A DNA stretch of 64,000 nucleotides from DATAEG01 sp051001975 (lineage in GTDB: Bacteria > Actinomycetota > Actinomycetes > Mycobacteriales > Jatrophihabitantaceae), in assembly GCA_051001975.1 (NCBI GenBank), contig JBPCMU010000129.1:1-64000 (forward strand), written 5' to 3'. A program made the position numbers and the translations under genes. Below, one piece after another: positions 26,095-34,623 of this stretch (within the stretch, counting starts at the first letter, position 1; each line of letters opens with the position of its first letter). The notes under the pieces were generated by a model that saw nothing but the letters and a program-made list of their open reading frames with translations, had not been told where the DNA came from and ran no database searches.

Positions 26095-26900
26095 AACCTG
26101 CGGACCCGGTCGGAGGTCACGATCGCCACGAAGTGCCCCACTACCGACAGCATCGCGAGTGGCACCAACGCCACAGCCAGCGCCCGGGTCCCGGTGAGAT
26201 CGCCGGCAATGACGTCGACGACCGCGAAGACGAGGATGACGAGGGTCAGCTCGATCGAGTGGTAGATGCGGTGGAACGGAAGGAATCGCGCGGCGCTGCG
26301 CAGACGGGCCAACCAACCGTTGCGGGGCTCGCTGACCTTCGCCGTGTCGGTCAAGCCCTCCAGCCCCGCCGCGGCCCGCGCCGCGTGCACCATGTCATTC
26401 AACGCCTTGTTAAGGCACAACAACCAGGCCAGCAGCGCGCCCAGTGCGACCCACCCGAGGTGGTGGTGGATCTGCCCGATGCCACCGGCCGCACGGACAC
26501 CCAGAGCGACCGCGATCAACGTCTCGACGGTGTAGTGGCCGAACTTGTCGAGGAACACCCCTTGTGGGCTCGAGGTGGCCCGCCATCGAGCCACCTCGCC
26601 ATCGCAGGCGTCCCACATCATCTGCAGCTGAGTGAGCACTACGGCGAGGATCGCGCCGGCTATCGATGGCATCAGCAGCGAGCAGGCGGCCAGCCAACCG
26701 GAGACGATCATCAGCCACGTCACCCCATTGGCGCTGATCCCGGTAGGCAGCAGCAGCCGGGTTACGTAAGGCGAGAGGCGGCGCATGTAGAGGTCGCCGG
26801 TCCAATGCTCGGCGGTGCGGCGGCCACGGACCGACGGCGGCTGCGTCACTTTGCGCAACTGCGCGATGGTCGGCCGGCTGGGCCGGATCACGTCCGTCAT
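26091..26900 (-). CDS. CDP-alcohol phosphatidyltransferase family protein with variant motif
   Basis: A 269-residue membrane enzyme with about five hydrophobic segments after a soluble N-terminus. The family motif is present as DACDGEVARWRATSS and then GVFLDKFGHY (about residues 93-119). The canonical pattern ends in D-xxx-D, but here the last aspartate, thought to be the catalytic base, is histidine. Family enzymes join an alcohol (inositol phosphate, glycerol phosphate and others) to a CDP-diacylglycerol or CDP-polyol. Being translated between a TagB/F-like protein and a glycosyltransferase, it may make the lipid anchor or first linkage of the polymer. ATG at 26900 overlaps the preceding stop. 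Confidence 0.82.
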   Translation of the reverse strand: MTDVIRPSRPTIAQLRKVTQPPSVRGRRTAEHWTGDLYMRRLSPYVTRLLLPTGISANGVTWLMIVSGWLAACSLLMPSIAGAILAVVLTQLQMMWDACDGEVARWRATSSPQGVFLDKFGHYTVETLIAVALGVRAAGGIGQIHHHLGWVALGALLAWLLCLNKALNDMVHAARAAAGLEGLTDTAKVSEPRNGWLARLRSAARFLPFHRIYHSIELTLVILVFAVVDVIAGDLTGTRALAVALVPLAMLSVVGHFVAIVTSDRVRRL

Positions 26901-28147
26901 GTCTGCTCGCCCCCCATCCGCGCGGTGCGGGCCGACATTTCTCTCCCGCGCAATGCGACCAGTTCGTCGCAGACGTGCAGAAACTTCTTCGACGACGCGC
27001 CGGGCGATGTGTCGCCCATCGCGTACTGCACCCATGCTCGGCGTTTCGCCGCGTCTCCGCCGCCGATTTCGGCCAGTACCAGCTCCGCGGTTCTCGGCGC
27101 GTCGGTCACGGTGATCCCGGGTGCCGCCGTGAGCACAGTGTCGGTGTCGATGAACGCGCCCGGAGACGCTGGAACGGTCACCAGCAGCGGCTTTCCCGTG
27201 GTCATCCAGTCCGCGGCGACGGCAGAAATATCACTGATCAACAGATCGGCGGCGTCGTGCCGGGCGTCCCACGTCGGTGCCAAATCCACCCGGGACGCAT
27301 CCGACCGGCCGGCCGGGGCGTGCTCGGTGATCAACTCGCGCAGACGGCGATCGGCTGCGGCGTAGCCGGCGCTGTTCGCGCCGGTCCGCGGGTGTGGCCG
27401 GTACACGACGTCGAATTGCTGCGTTGCCAGCAGCGATCGGAGGATCGCCTCTCCGTGCGTTACGACGGAGCTGTACGCCATGCTCGGCTGGGCGCCCTCC
27501 CAGGTGGGTGCGTAGAGCACTCTGAGCCGGTCACCCTCGCGGCGTCCGTCCACTGCGGGAGTGTCGTTGCCGTCGAGTTGAGGTCGCCCGATGGTCCGTA
27601 CATGCGCTTCGGTGTCGTAGCGGAGCAGGTTGCGGCGCAAGCGATCCCGACCGGCGTCGGCGGCGACCAGCGCGAAGTCGTAGGCCTTGACCTGGTTGCT
27701 GGCCGAGGCGGCCTTGTCGCTCTCGCCGTGACCGAGGTAGGCGTGCAGCATGGTCGGGAAGCGCAGCGGGTGCAGGTTGCGCACGTTGTGGTTGACGTAC
27801 AACGCGAGAGCGACATCACTGCGCGAGACGAGGTCTTCCAGGGTCGCGATCCGTCCGCAACAGACGACCGGGAGCGGGCATTCGGCACGCACGGCCGACG
27901 CGGTTCGGCTGTCCAGACAGACGATGCCGACCAGATGCCGTGCGTTGAGGTCCATGAGGGGCCGATACCACTGGCGCAGCTGATAGATATTCGGCGCGGT
28001 GTCCGGGAAGTACAGCATCACCGTGAACGCCAGCGATTGCCCGCGCAGCGTCTCGTCGTCTCCTAAACCGTCCGGGTCGCCCTCGGGAAGCAGACCCCAC
28101 CGTCGGATGACGTTCCCGCCGATCCGACGCAGCCTCCTGCCGATCAC
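26897..28147 (-). CDS. CDP-glycerol/ribitol glycerophosphotransferase-like protein (TagB/TagF family)
   Basis: A 416-residue GT-B-fold polyol-phosphate transferase. YLGHGESDKAASA (about 135-147) contains the conserved histidine of the TagF family, VLYAPTWEGAQP is the strongly conserved nucleotide-side loop, VYRPHPRTG has the second family histidine, and ADLLISDISAVAADW completes the site. No membrane segment is seen. It heads a three-gene coupled run with a CDP-alcohol phosphatidyltransferase and a GT2. It could be a primase that adds the first polyol phosphate (TagB/TarB-like), with the gene at 29795 as the polymerase; that split is inference. GTG start; 148 bases separate it from the divergent operon. 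Confidence 0.88.
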   Translation of the reverse strand: MIGRRLRRIGGNVIRRWGLLPEGDPDGLGDDETLRGQSLAFTVMLYFPDTAPNIYQLRQWYRPLMDLNARHLVGIVCLDSRTASAVRAECPLPVVCCGRIATLEDLVSRSDVALALYVNHNVRNLHPLRFPTMLHAYLGHGESDKAASASNQVKAYDFALVAADAGRDRLRRNLLRYDTEAHVRTIGRPQLDGNDTPAVDGRREGDRLRVLYAPTWEGAQPSMAYSSVVTHGEAILRSLLATQQFDVVYRPHPRTGANSAGYAAADRRLRELITEHAPAGRSDASRVDLAPTWDARHDAADLLISDISAVAADWMTTGKPLLVTVPASPGAFIDTDTVLTAAPGITVTDAPRTAELVLAEIGGGDAAKRRAWVQYAMGDTSPGASSKKFLHVCDELVALRGREMSARTARMGGEQT

Positions 28148-28295
28148 CCGAGTGCTCCCGTCGTCCGAGGGTCCAATAGTGCGGGAAGCCTATCCGCAGC
28201 GGAAGGCCGGCGAGGTCAGCTCCGGTACAGTTCGGTAGTTCGTGGCCGGTGCACGCCTCCAACGGACCGGTCGATGACCATCCCTCGAAGACTGG

Positions 28296-29798
28296 ATGAT
28301 TCCTGGCATGAGTGCTGCCGCACCGCACCGCCTGCCTACCGTCGCCGTGGTACTCGCCGGCGGTACTGGCTCCCGGGTCGGGCTGGATGTACCGAAGCAG
28401 CTGCTCAAGGTCGCCGGTCGCACCATCATCGAGCACACCGTCGAGTCTCTGCACGACTGCGCCGACATCGACGAGATCTACATCATGATGGCCACCGACT
28501 ACGTCGCCGACGCCGAGAGGTTGTTCGCCGGCAATGCCAAGTTCCCCAAGGTGCGGAACGTGCTTTCGGGTGGGGCTGATCGCAACGCATCGACTCGGGG
28601 AGCGTTGGCCGCGCTCGGCGACCGCGAATGCAATGTGCTGTTCCACGACGCCGTTCGCCCGCTACTCCCGCAGCGGGTGGTGCGGGCCTGTGTGCTCGCG
28701 CTGCAGACCCATGAGGCGGTCGATGTGGCCATCCCGTCGGCTGACACGATCGTCCGCATCGATGAGTCCGATCGGATCATCGAGATCCCTGAGCGTGGCC
28801 TGCTGCGTCGCGGCCAGACCCCGCAGGGGTTCCGGCTGTCCACCATCCGCCGTGCCTACGACCGGGCCGCCGATGACCCGCACTTCCGCGCCACCGACGA
28901 CTGCGGCGTGGTGCTGCGCTACCTGCCCGATGTGCCCATCCACGTCGTGGCGGGCGACGAACAGAACATGAAGATCACCTACCCGATCGACCTGTTCCTG
29001 GCCGACAAGCTCTTCCAGCTCGGTTCTCGATTCGCCGAAGCGCGCAGCGAGGATCAGTTGCACGACGCCCTGCACGGCAAGAACATCGTCGTGTTCGGCG
29101 GCAGCTACGGCATCGGCGCGGATGTCGCCCGTCTCGCCGAGCGGGCCGGCAGCCGGGTGTTCTGCTTCAGTCGGTCCACCACCGGTACGTATGTCGAGGA
29201 TCCGGCCACGGTTGGTCAGGCGCTCGAGCAGGTCGCCGCGCAGGTGGATCGAATCGACGCGGTGGTGCTCAGTGCCGCGCAGCTGGCGAAGGGTCGGCTG
29301 TCGGCGATGGACGACGCGCAGGTGCTGCAGCAGCTGAAGGTCAACTACCTCGGTCCGGTCACCGTCGCCCGGGCGAGTGAGAAGTACCTGCGTGCGTCGG
29401 GTGGGCATCTGGTTCTGTTCACGTCCAGCTCCTACACCCGCGGTCGCGCTGACTACGCGATGTACTCCTCGACCAAGGCCGCGGTGGTCAACCTCGCGCA
29501 GGCGCTCGCCGACGAGTGGTCCGCCGACGGCATCCACGTGAACGTGATCAATCCTGAGCGCACTCGGACACCGATGCGCGTGCAGGCATTCGGCGATGAG
29601 CCGGCGGACACGCTGCTCAAGAGCGAGACCGTCGCCTTCACCGTGTTGGACGTGTTGAGCTCCGACATGACGGGCCACGTGGTTGACGTGCGCCGGCAGA
29701 TCCCGGGCGCCGGCGAGACCGAGGCCGAGCGAGTGGCCGACGCCGTTGCCGAGGCCGAGGCGGAGGCCGAGGCACGGAGCGTGGACGGCGAGCAGTGA
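28296..29798 (+). CDS. Bifunctional cytidylyltransferase/SDR reductase, probable CDP-ribitol synthase (Bcs1/Acs1-like)
   Basis: A 500-residue fusion. Residues about 14-245 are an IspD/TarI-type cytidylyltransferase with VVLAGGTGSRVGLDVPKQLL and FHDAVRPLLP. Residues about 258-470 are an SDR with FGGSYGIGADVA, a SSSY segment and YSSTKAAVV. The same order is known from Haemophilus Bcs1/Acs1, which reduces ribulose 5-phosphate and makes CDP-ribitol. Starting a run with a TagF-like polymerase and a TarS-like transferase, it points to a ribitol-phosphate polymer. ATG 28296 or ATG 28308 may start it; neither has a strong ribosome-binding site. The C-terminus is an Ala/Glu repeat. The GTGA at its end starts the next gene. 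Confidence 0.88.
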   Translation: MIPGMSAAAPHRLPTVAVVLAGGTGSRVGLDVPKQLLKVAGRTIIEHTVESLHDCADIDEIYIMMATDYVADAERLFAGNAKFPKVRNVLSGGADRNASTRGALAALGDRECNVLFHDAVRPLLPQRVVRACVLALQTHEAVDVAIPSADTIVRIDESDRIIEIPERGLLRRGQTPQGFRLSTIRRAYDRAADDPHFRATDDCGVVLRYLPDVPIHVVAGDEQNMKITYPIDLFLADKLFQLGSRFAEARSEDQLHDALHGKNIVVFGGSYGIGADVARLAERAGSRVFCFSRSTTGTYVEDPATVGQALEQVAAQVDRIDAVVLSAAQLAKGRLSAMDDAQVLQQLKVNYLGPVTVARASEKYLRASGGHLVLFTSSSYTRGRADYAMYSSTKAAVVNLAQALADEWSADGIHVNVINPERTRTPMRVQAFGDEPADTLLKSETVAFTVLDVLSSDMTGHVVDVRRQIPGAGETEAERVADAVAEAEAEAEARSVDGEQ

Positions 29799-31612
29799 GG
29801 CGGCTGTACCCCGTCGCATTGGCGCTCGTGCTGGTGCTGCTCTACTGCGCGCTCCTGGTGGGAAGCATCGACGGCAGTCTCGGCACGGTGGTGTTCGTCT
29901 CACTGGCATCGCTCATCGTCGACGGTCTGCTGATGCGCTCCGAGCACATCCGACTGCTCGGCGGGCTGGACCTCATCGACGCGGGACTGCCCTGGCGGTT
30001 CTTCATCCGGCAGGTCCTCATCACTGTCTTCCTTCTTCGTTCGGACGAGTTGTCGAAAGCAGCACTGACGGTGGTGATCCTGTGCGTCATCGGTCAGCAC
30101 GTGGCAGTCGGTCTGTACGGCGGTCTGGAGTTGATGATCCGCCGACGGCGATTGCGCCGGGTGGAAACCCGCAACTTGCCGGTCCCGGGGGCGCACCTCC
30201 CACGTCCGTTGCCCGGATGGCTCGACGCCGAGGATGCACGCTCCTTGCTGCGGACCGAAGTGGTGTTCATCGCCGGACTGGCCTGGGCCTTCTTCGGCGG
30301 CTCGTACGCCTTGGTGGCGCCGTCGGCCGTGCTCATGGTGCTGCTCGCCTTTGCCTTCCCGGTCGCGGTGATGCCACAGCTCCTGGCGCTGCTGCGCCGA
30401 CCTGGCAACGACGCGCGAATGGCGGCCGCCCAGGAAGCCGTGCTCGCATGGAAGCCCGAGGTGATCCTGCACTTCTCCGGTGGGGCCACGTCGATCTATC
30501 AGGTGAACATGTGGCTGGAAACGTTGGAGCGACTGGACCAGCGCGCACTCATCCTGCTGCGTGAGCGGCGCTATCTCGACCAGTTGGCGGCGACAACGGT
30601 GCCGGTGCTCTCGCTGCCGTTCACCGCAGATTTGATGAACTTTCACTTCCTCGGCAGTCGCGTTGCTCTGTACGTCGCGAACGTCGGCAAGAACATCCAC
30701 CTGCTGCGGGTGCCGTCGCTCAAGAGCGCCTTCATCGGGCACGGCGACAGCGACAAGACGGCCAGCTTCAACCCGTACACGAAGGTCTACGACGAGGTCT
30801 GGGTGGCCGGCGCGGCGGGTGCGGATCGATACGCGCGTGCTCAGGTCGGGGTCCGGCCGGAGCAGATCGTGCTGGTCGGACGGCCGCAGCTCGATGCAAT
30901 CAGCCAAGCCGTGCCGCGGCCTGAGCGCGCGCCGTTCACCGTGCTCTATGCGCCGACGTGGGAAGGCTGGACCGATGATCCGCATTCGACGTCCCTCATC
31001 TCGATGGGGCGTGAGATCGTCCAGTCTCTGTTGGCTGCAGCGAATGTGCGCATCGTCTACAAGCCGCACCCGCTCACCGGCAGTGTGAACCCTGCGGCTC
31101 AGCGGGTCAGCGACGACATCGTGCGGATGCTGAGCGCAAACGGTGCTCAGCACGTCGCCGTGCTCGGGTCCGAGCAGACCTTGTACGAGTGCTTCGACGA
31201 CTCCGACGCGCTGATCAGCGACATCTCCAGCGTCGTTTCGGACTACCTGCGCTCGGAGAAGCCGTACTTCGTCACCAACGGAGCAGGACTGTCGGACGAG
31301 GCGTTCCGTACGCAGAACCCCTCCGCCGGTGCGGCCTACCTCGTCGGACCGGCCGCGGCCGGGCTGACCGACGATCTCGCGGAGGCGCGCGGCAGTGACC
31401 GCCTGCGCGAGCGCCGACGCGAGGTTCGGGCCTACCTGCTCGGCGACCCGGACGTCGATGCAATGACCTTGTTCCGGATGGCAGTCACGGATCTCGCCGC
31501 TAAGGCTCGGCGGCCCGTGCCCACGGCCCAGATCGACGACAGCGATGAGCGAATGGAACTCCAGGAACCCGACGTCGCGAGTCCGCCCTCCAGCCTTGCG
31601 ATCCCGCAGTGA
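29795..31612 (+). CDS. CDP-glycerol/ribitol glycerophosphotransferase with N-terminal membrane domain (TagF/TarL-like)
   Basis: A 605-residue protein. The first 210 residues hold about six hydrophobic segments, unusual because classic TagF and TarL are peripheral. The remainder is a TagF-type catalytic domain with FIGHGDSDKTAS, VLYAPTWEGWTDD, VYKPHPLTG and SDALISDISSVVSDY, each conserved in the family, including the two histidines. It probably polymerises ribitol phosphate from the CDP-ribitol made by the upstream enzyme. Translational coupling by GTGA on both sides (CDP-ribitol synthase before, TarS-like transferase after) supports one pathway. Whether the membrane part is a docking or transport domain is not known. 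Confidence 0.88.
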   Translation: MRRLYPVALALVLVLLYCALLVGSIDGSLGTVVFVSLASLIVDGLLMRSEHIRLLGGLDLIDAGLPWRFFIRQVLITVFLLRSDELSKAALTVVILCVIGQHVAVGLYGGLELMIRRRRLRRVETRNLPVPGAHLPRPLPGWLDAEDARSLLRTEVVFIAGLAWAFFGGSYALVAPSAVLMVLLAFAFPVAVMPQLLALLRRPGNDARMAAAQEAVLAWKPEVILHFSGGATSIYQVNMWLETLERLDQRALILLRERRYLDQLAATTVPVLSLPFTADLMNFHFLGSRVALYVANVGKNIHLLRVPSLKSAFIGHGDSDKTASFNPYTKVYDEVWVAGAAGADRYARAQVGVRPEQIVLVGRPQLDAISQAVPRPERAPFTVLYAPTWEGWTDDPHSTSLISMGREIVQSLLAAANVRIVYKPHPLTGSVNPAAQRVSDDIVRMLSANGAQHVAVLGSEQTLYECFDDSDALISDISSVVSDYLRSEKPYFVTNGAGLSDEAFRTQNPSAGAAYLVGPAAAGLTDDLAEARGSDRLRERRREVRAYLLGDPDVDAMTLFRMAVTDLAAKARRPVPTAQIDDSDERMELQEPDVASPPSSLAIPQ

Positions 31613-33660
31613 GCGCCGAGGCCGCGGCGCGGGTCCGAGTGACCGTGGTGGTACCGGTCTACAACCCTGGCGCGCACATCGAGGCGTTGATCGACTCGCT
31701 CGCCGCACAGACGCTTCCCCAGGACCAGTTCGAAGTCGTCTTCTCCAACGACGGCTCGACCGATGAGACCCCGGCACGGTTGGATCGCCTCGCCGACGAA
31801 CGCACCAACGTCACGGTGATCCACGAGCCGAACAGCGGATGGCCCGGCCGGCCGCGCAATCTCGGAATGGATGTCGCTCGCGGCGAATACGTCTTCTTCG
31901 TCGATCAAGACGATTGGCTCGGTGTCGAAGCGCTGGAGCGGATGTGCGCCTTCGCCCGGGCGAACCACTCGGACGTCCTGCTCGGTCGCTATGCCGGGCA
32001 CCGCCGCGGCGTAGCAAAGGCGCCGTTCGTAAAGACGAAGCCGCTGGCGACCATGGCGGACACGCCGTTGATGGACTCACTCACCCCGCACAAGATGTTC
32101 CGCACGGCGTTCCTGCGCGAGAACGATTTGCGGTTTCCAGAGGGGCGCCGCCGCCTCGAGGACCACGTGTTCGTGACGCAGGCGTACTTCCTCGCCGACC
32201 GGATCTCGGTGTTGGCCGACTACCACTGCTACTTCCACGTGAGCCGCGATGACGCCGGCAACGCGGGCTTCCAGCAGATCGACCCGGCTGGTTACTACGC
32301 CAACGTGCGCGAAGTGGTGGATATCGTGCTGGCCCACACCGAGCCCGGCGCGGTGCGCGACCGGTGTCTGCGGCGTACGTTGCGCACCGAACTGCTCGCC
32401 CGGCTGGACGGCGCCAAAATCCTCAGTCAGTCGGTCGGCTACCAACGCGCAGTCTTCGATGAGGCGCACGATATCGCTGAGACCAGCATGCCGCTGGCGG
32501 TGGATGTCGGACTCTCCCCACCGCAACGCGTGCGCGCGACGCTCCTGCGCCAGAATCGTCTCGACGATCTGATGACCTGTGTCGAGCGGTATCTTGACGT
32601 TCGCGCCGGCGCCCGCCTGTTGGACCTCGGCTGGGACGACGCCGGGGCGATCACCGTCGAAGTCGATGCGTTCCTGTGTGACGCGCGGACCGATCTGCCG
32701 TGGTCCTACGACAAGACCGGCGAACAGATCTACCTGCGCGCGCCGGCCGGCATGGTCGGGACTTACCCACGCGAGGTCGCCGAGTGCACGAAGCAGTTGC
32801 GCGGCGCGAGCGTGCAGGTGGTGCTGCGCCGTCGGGAGGACAGCGAGGAGTGGCCGGTTCCGACGAGGACTGCGGTGACGCTGGCCGAGGATGGTGCTTC
32901 GGTCTCCGCACGGTTGCGCGGTTGCGCGACCTTCGACGTCCGCACGATCGGCGGCGGTCGGTTGCTCACCCCAGGTGTCTGGGACGTCTACGCCCGGATC
33001 ACTCAGACAGGGTGGTCCAAAGATATCCGCCTCGGTCAGCAGCGCACCTCGCGCGCGACGGCAGGCGGTCGTGCGGCGGTGCTGTCCGGCACCGCGGTGC
33101 TGCCCTACTGGACATCGCCGCACGACAATCTCAGTCTTGATGTGGGTGCTCGGGCGGGCCGGTTGGCCGGGCGCATCCGCACTCGCCCCGAAGACGTCGC
33201 GGTCACGTCCGGGGCGGACGGTCGGACCGACATCCGGATGACTCTGCCACTGGTCGTACCGGTCGACACCGAGCTCGGTGGCCGGCTGCGGCTGGTGTCG
33301 CAGCTCGACGGCGCTTCGTCCGTCGATCTCGAGGCGGGTCCGCTGGATCGAACGGCCGACGGCGTGGTCGCCCGGGCGACCACCGAGAACCTCACAGCCG
33401 GGGAGTGGCAGGTGCTTATCGCCTTGGACGTGCCGGGTTGGGGAGCGCCTCGCCCGACCGGCGTCAGGCTGGAGGTGACGCCTACCGGCACCGCTGTCAT
33501 CGCCGACCCGGTTGCTGCGCCGACTCGGCGGGCCGTGCCGGCGTCGAGACCGGCTGCGTCGGTGCGGATCAGGCGCAAACTCCGCCGGTTGCCGGGCCTC
33601 GTCCCGTTCGTCCGGCAGGCCCGACGCCTCGCCCGCGGCATCCGTGCCCGGCGGCGGTAG
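31609..33660 (+). CDS. Family-2 glycosyltransferase, TarS/TarP-like, with C-terminal beta-rich domain (paralogue 3)
   Basis: A 683-residue paralogue of the genes at 1884 and 5747. GT-A motifs are VTVVVPVYNPG (about 11-21), FSNDGSTDE (about 46-54), NSGWPGRPRN (about 75-84) and FVDQDDW (about 97-103); SLTPHKMFRTAFL follows. The first Asp of the usual DDGS pair is Asn, a common variant. The C-terminal beta-rich half matches paralogue 2 closely (GGGRLLTPGVWDVYARITQT). The GTG start overlaps the TagF-like stop (GTGA). As in Staphylococcus, such an enzyme would glycosylate poly(ribitol phosphate); the sugar is unknown. Confidence 0.88.
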   Translation: MSAEAAARVRVTVVVPVYNPGAHIEALIDSLAAQTLPQDQFEVVFSNDGSTDETPARLDRLADERTNVTVIHEPNSGWPGRPRNLGMDVARGEYVFFVDQDDWLGVEALERMCAFARANHSDVLLGRYAGHRRGVAKAPFVKTKPLATMADTPLMDSLTPHKMFRTAFLRENDLRFPEGRRRLEDHVFVTQAYFLADRISVLADYHCYFHVSRDDAGNAGFQQIDPAGYYANVREVVDIVLAHTEPGAVRDRCLRRTLRTELLARLDGAKILSQSVGYQRAVFDEAHDIAETSMPLAVDVGLSPPQRVRATLLRQNRLDDLMTCVERYLDVRAGARLLDLGWDDAGAITVEVDAFLCDARTDLPWSYDKTGEQIYLRAPAGMVGTYPREVAECTKQLRGASVQVVLRRREDSEEWPVPTRTAVTLAEDGASVSARLRGCATFDVRTIGGGRLLTPGVWDVYARITQTGWSKDIRLGQQRTSRATAGGRAAVLSGTAVLPYWTSPHDNLSLDVGARAGRLAGRIRTRPEDVAVTSGADGRTDIRMTLPLVVPVDTELGGRLRLVSQLDGASSVDLEAGPLDRTADGVVARATTENLTAGEWQVLIALDVPGWGAPRPTGVRLEVTPTGTAVIADPVAAPTRRAVPASRPAASVRIRRKLRRLPGLVPFVRQARRLARGIRARRR

Positions 33661-33665
33661 CGCGC

Positions 33666-34520
33666 TCAGGAGATCAGCACAAGCAGCAGCACGGCCAGCC
33701 CGTTGAGCGTCGCGTGCACGGCAATGCCCGGGCTCAACCGGTCGGAGTAGCGGACCAACGCGCAGTTCGTCAGCCCCATCGCGCCGACGGCGAGGGCGAG
33801 CGTGACGGCCCCGGCGAGGGTGTCCACCTCGTAGGTGTGGAACACCGCGAAGATGAAGCTGGACGCTGCTGCCGCGGGCCAGAACCCCATTCTTCGCATA
33901 AATGTGCGCAGCAACAGCCCGCGAAAGACGAGTTCCTCGATCAGTGGTGCGCAGATCACGGCGACGAACACGAGAAGGGCCACCTCGCCGACCGTCACGC
34001 GATCCAGCGAGACGTTCTGCGACTGCTCGGCAGCCTTCCCGTTCGTAGCCGCATTCGCCGCGATCAGCACCACGAACCGGGCGGCCAGTGCGATACCGAA
34101 TCCGGCGGCGGCGAACGGCAGGTCTGCGAGCACCGGCCGACCCCAGCCGAAGACCCGCATCCAGCCGCCGTACCGCGCGGCTAGCTCGCGTCCGGCGAGC
34201 CAGACCGATGCGGCCAACAGCAGTTCCACGCCGACGTTGATTCCGGCTGCGAGCGCAATCCCGCGGCCGTCCGAACCGGCGTGCACGGTATGACTGATGA
34301 CGACGGTGGCGAGGATCAAAGCGATCAGGGTGACCATCGGCAGCGCCACCGGTCGCCAGCCCCACGGCCGATCGTCCTCGATCCGCAGGGCGGCGACGGT
34401 GCGGTCCAGCGCGGGCGGTTGCCGCGGCGACGGCGGATATTGCTGCCAGCGATAGCCGGGCGGCAACGGCGGGAGATCCGGTGGTGGCCCGCCGGTCGAT
34501 TGAGTGCCGGGGTGAGCCAC
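33666..34520 (-). CDS. CPBP family intramembrane glutamic endopeptidase (CAAX protease-like)
   Basis: A 284-residue membrane protein: a Pro-rich cytoplasmic N-terminus, then about eight hydrophobic segments. The motifs are EELVFRGLLLR (EExxxR), FIFAVFH (FxxxH) and HATLNG (HxxxN), the complete catalytic signature of the Abi/CPBP family, so it is likely active. Start is a GTG at 34520. It ends 5 bases from the convergent TarS-like gene. Members cut or process membrane peptides or act in bacteriocin self-immunity; the target here cannot be told. Confidence 0.88.
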   Translation of the reverse strand: MAHPGTQSTGGPPPDLPPLPPGYRWQQYPPSPRQPPALDRTVAALRIEDDRPWGWRPVALPMVTLIALILATVVISHTVHAGSDGRGIALAAGINVGVELLLAASVWLAGRELAARYGGWMRVFGWGRPVLADLPFAAAGFGIALAARFVVLIAANAATNGKAAEQSQNVSLDRVTVGEVALLVFVAVICAPLIEELVFRGLLLRTFMRRMGFWPAAAASSFIFAVFHTYEVDTLAGAVTLALAVGAMGLTNCALVRYSDRLSPGIAVHATLNGLAVLLLVLIS

Positions 34521-34623
34521 CCGCCGAGCGTGTCACATCGACCGTCGACGCGGGCGGCAACCGCTACCGTGGCGGGCGGCGGCCGGCGGCGCCGTCCTCG
34601 TACCGGGCGAAGCGAGGGATGCG

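Noticed and set aside
32077..34560. 827-codon open frame on the minus strand
   Set aside because: It covers the TarS-like gene and the CPBP protease gene in other frames and has only low-complexity Arg/Ala/Gly composition without any recognisable motif.
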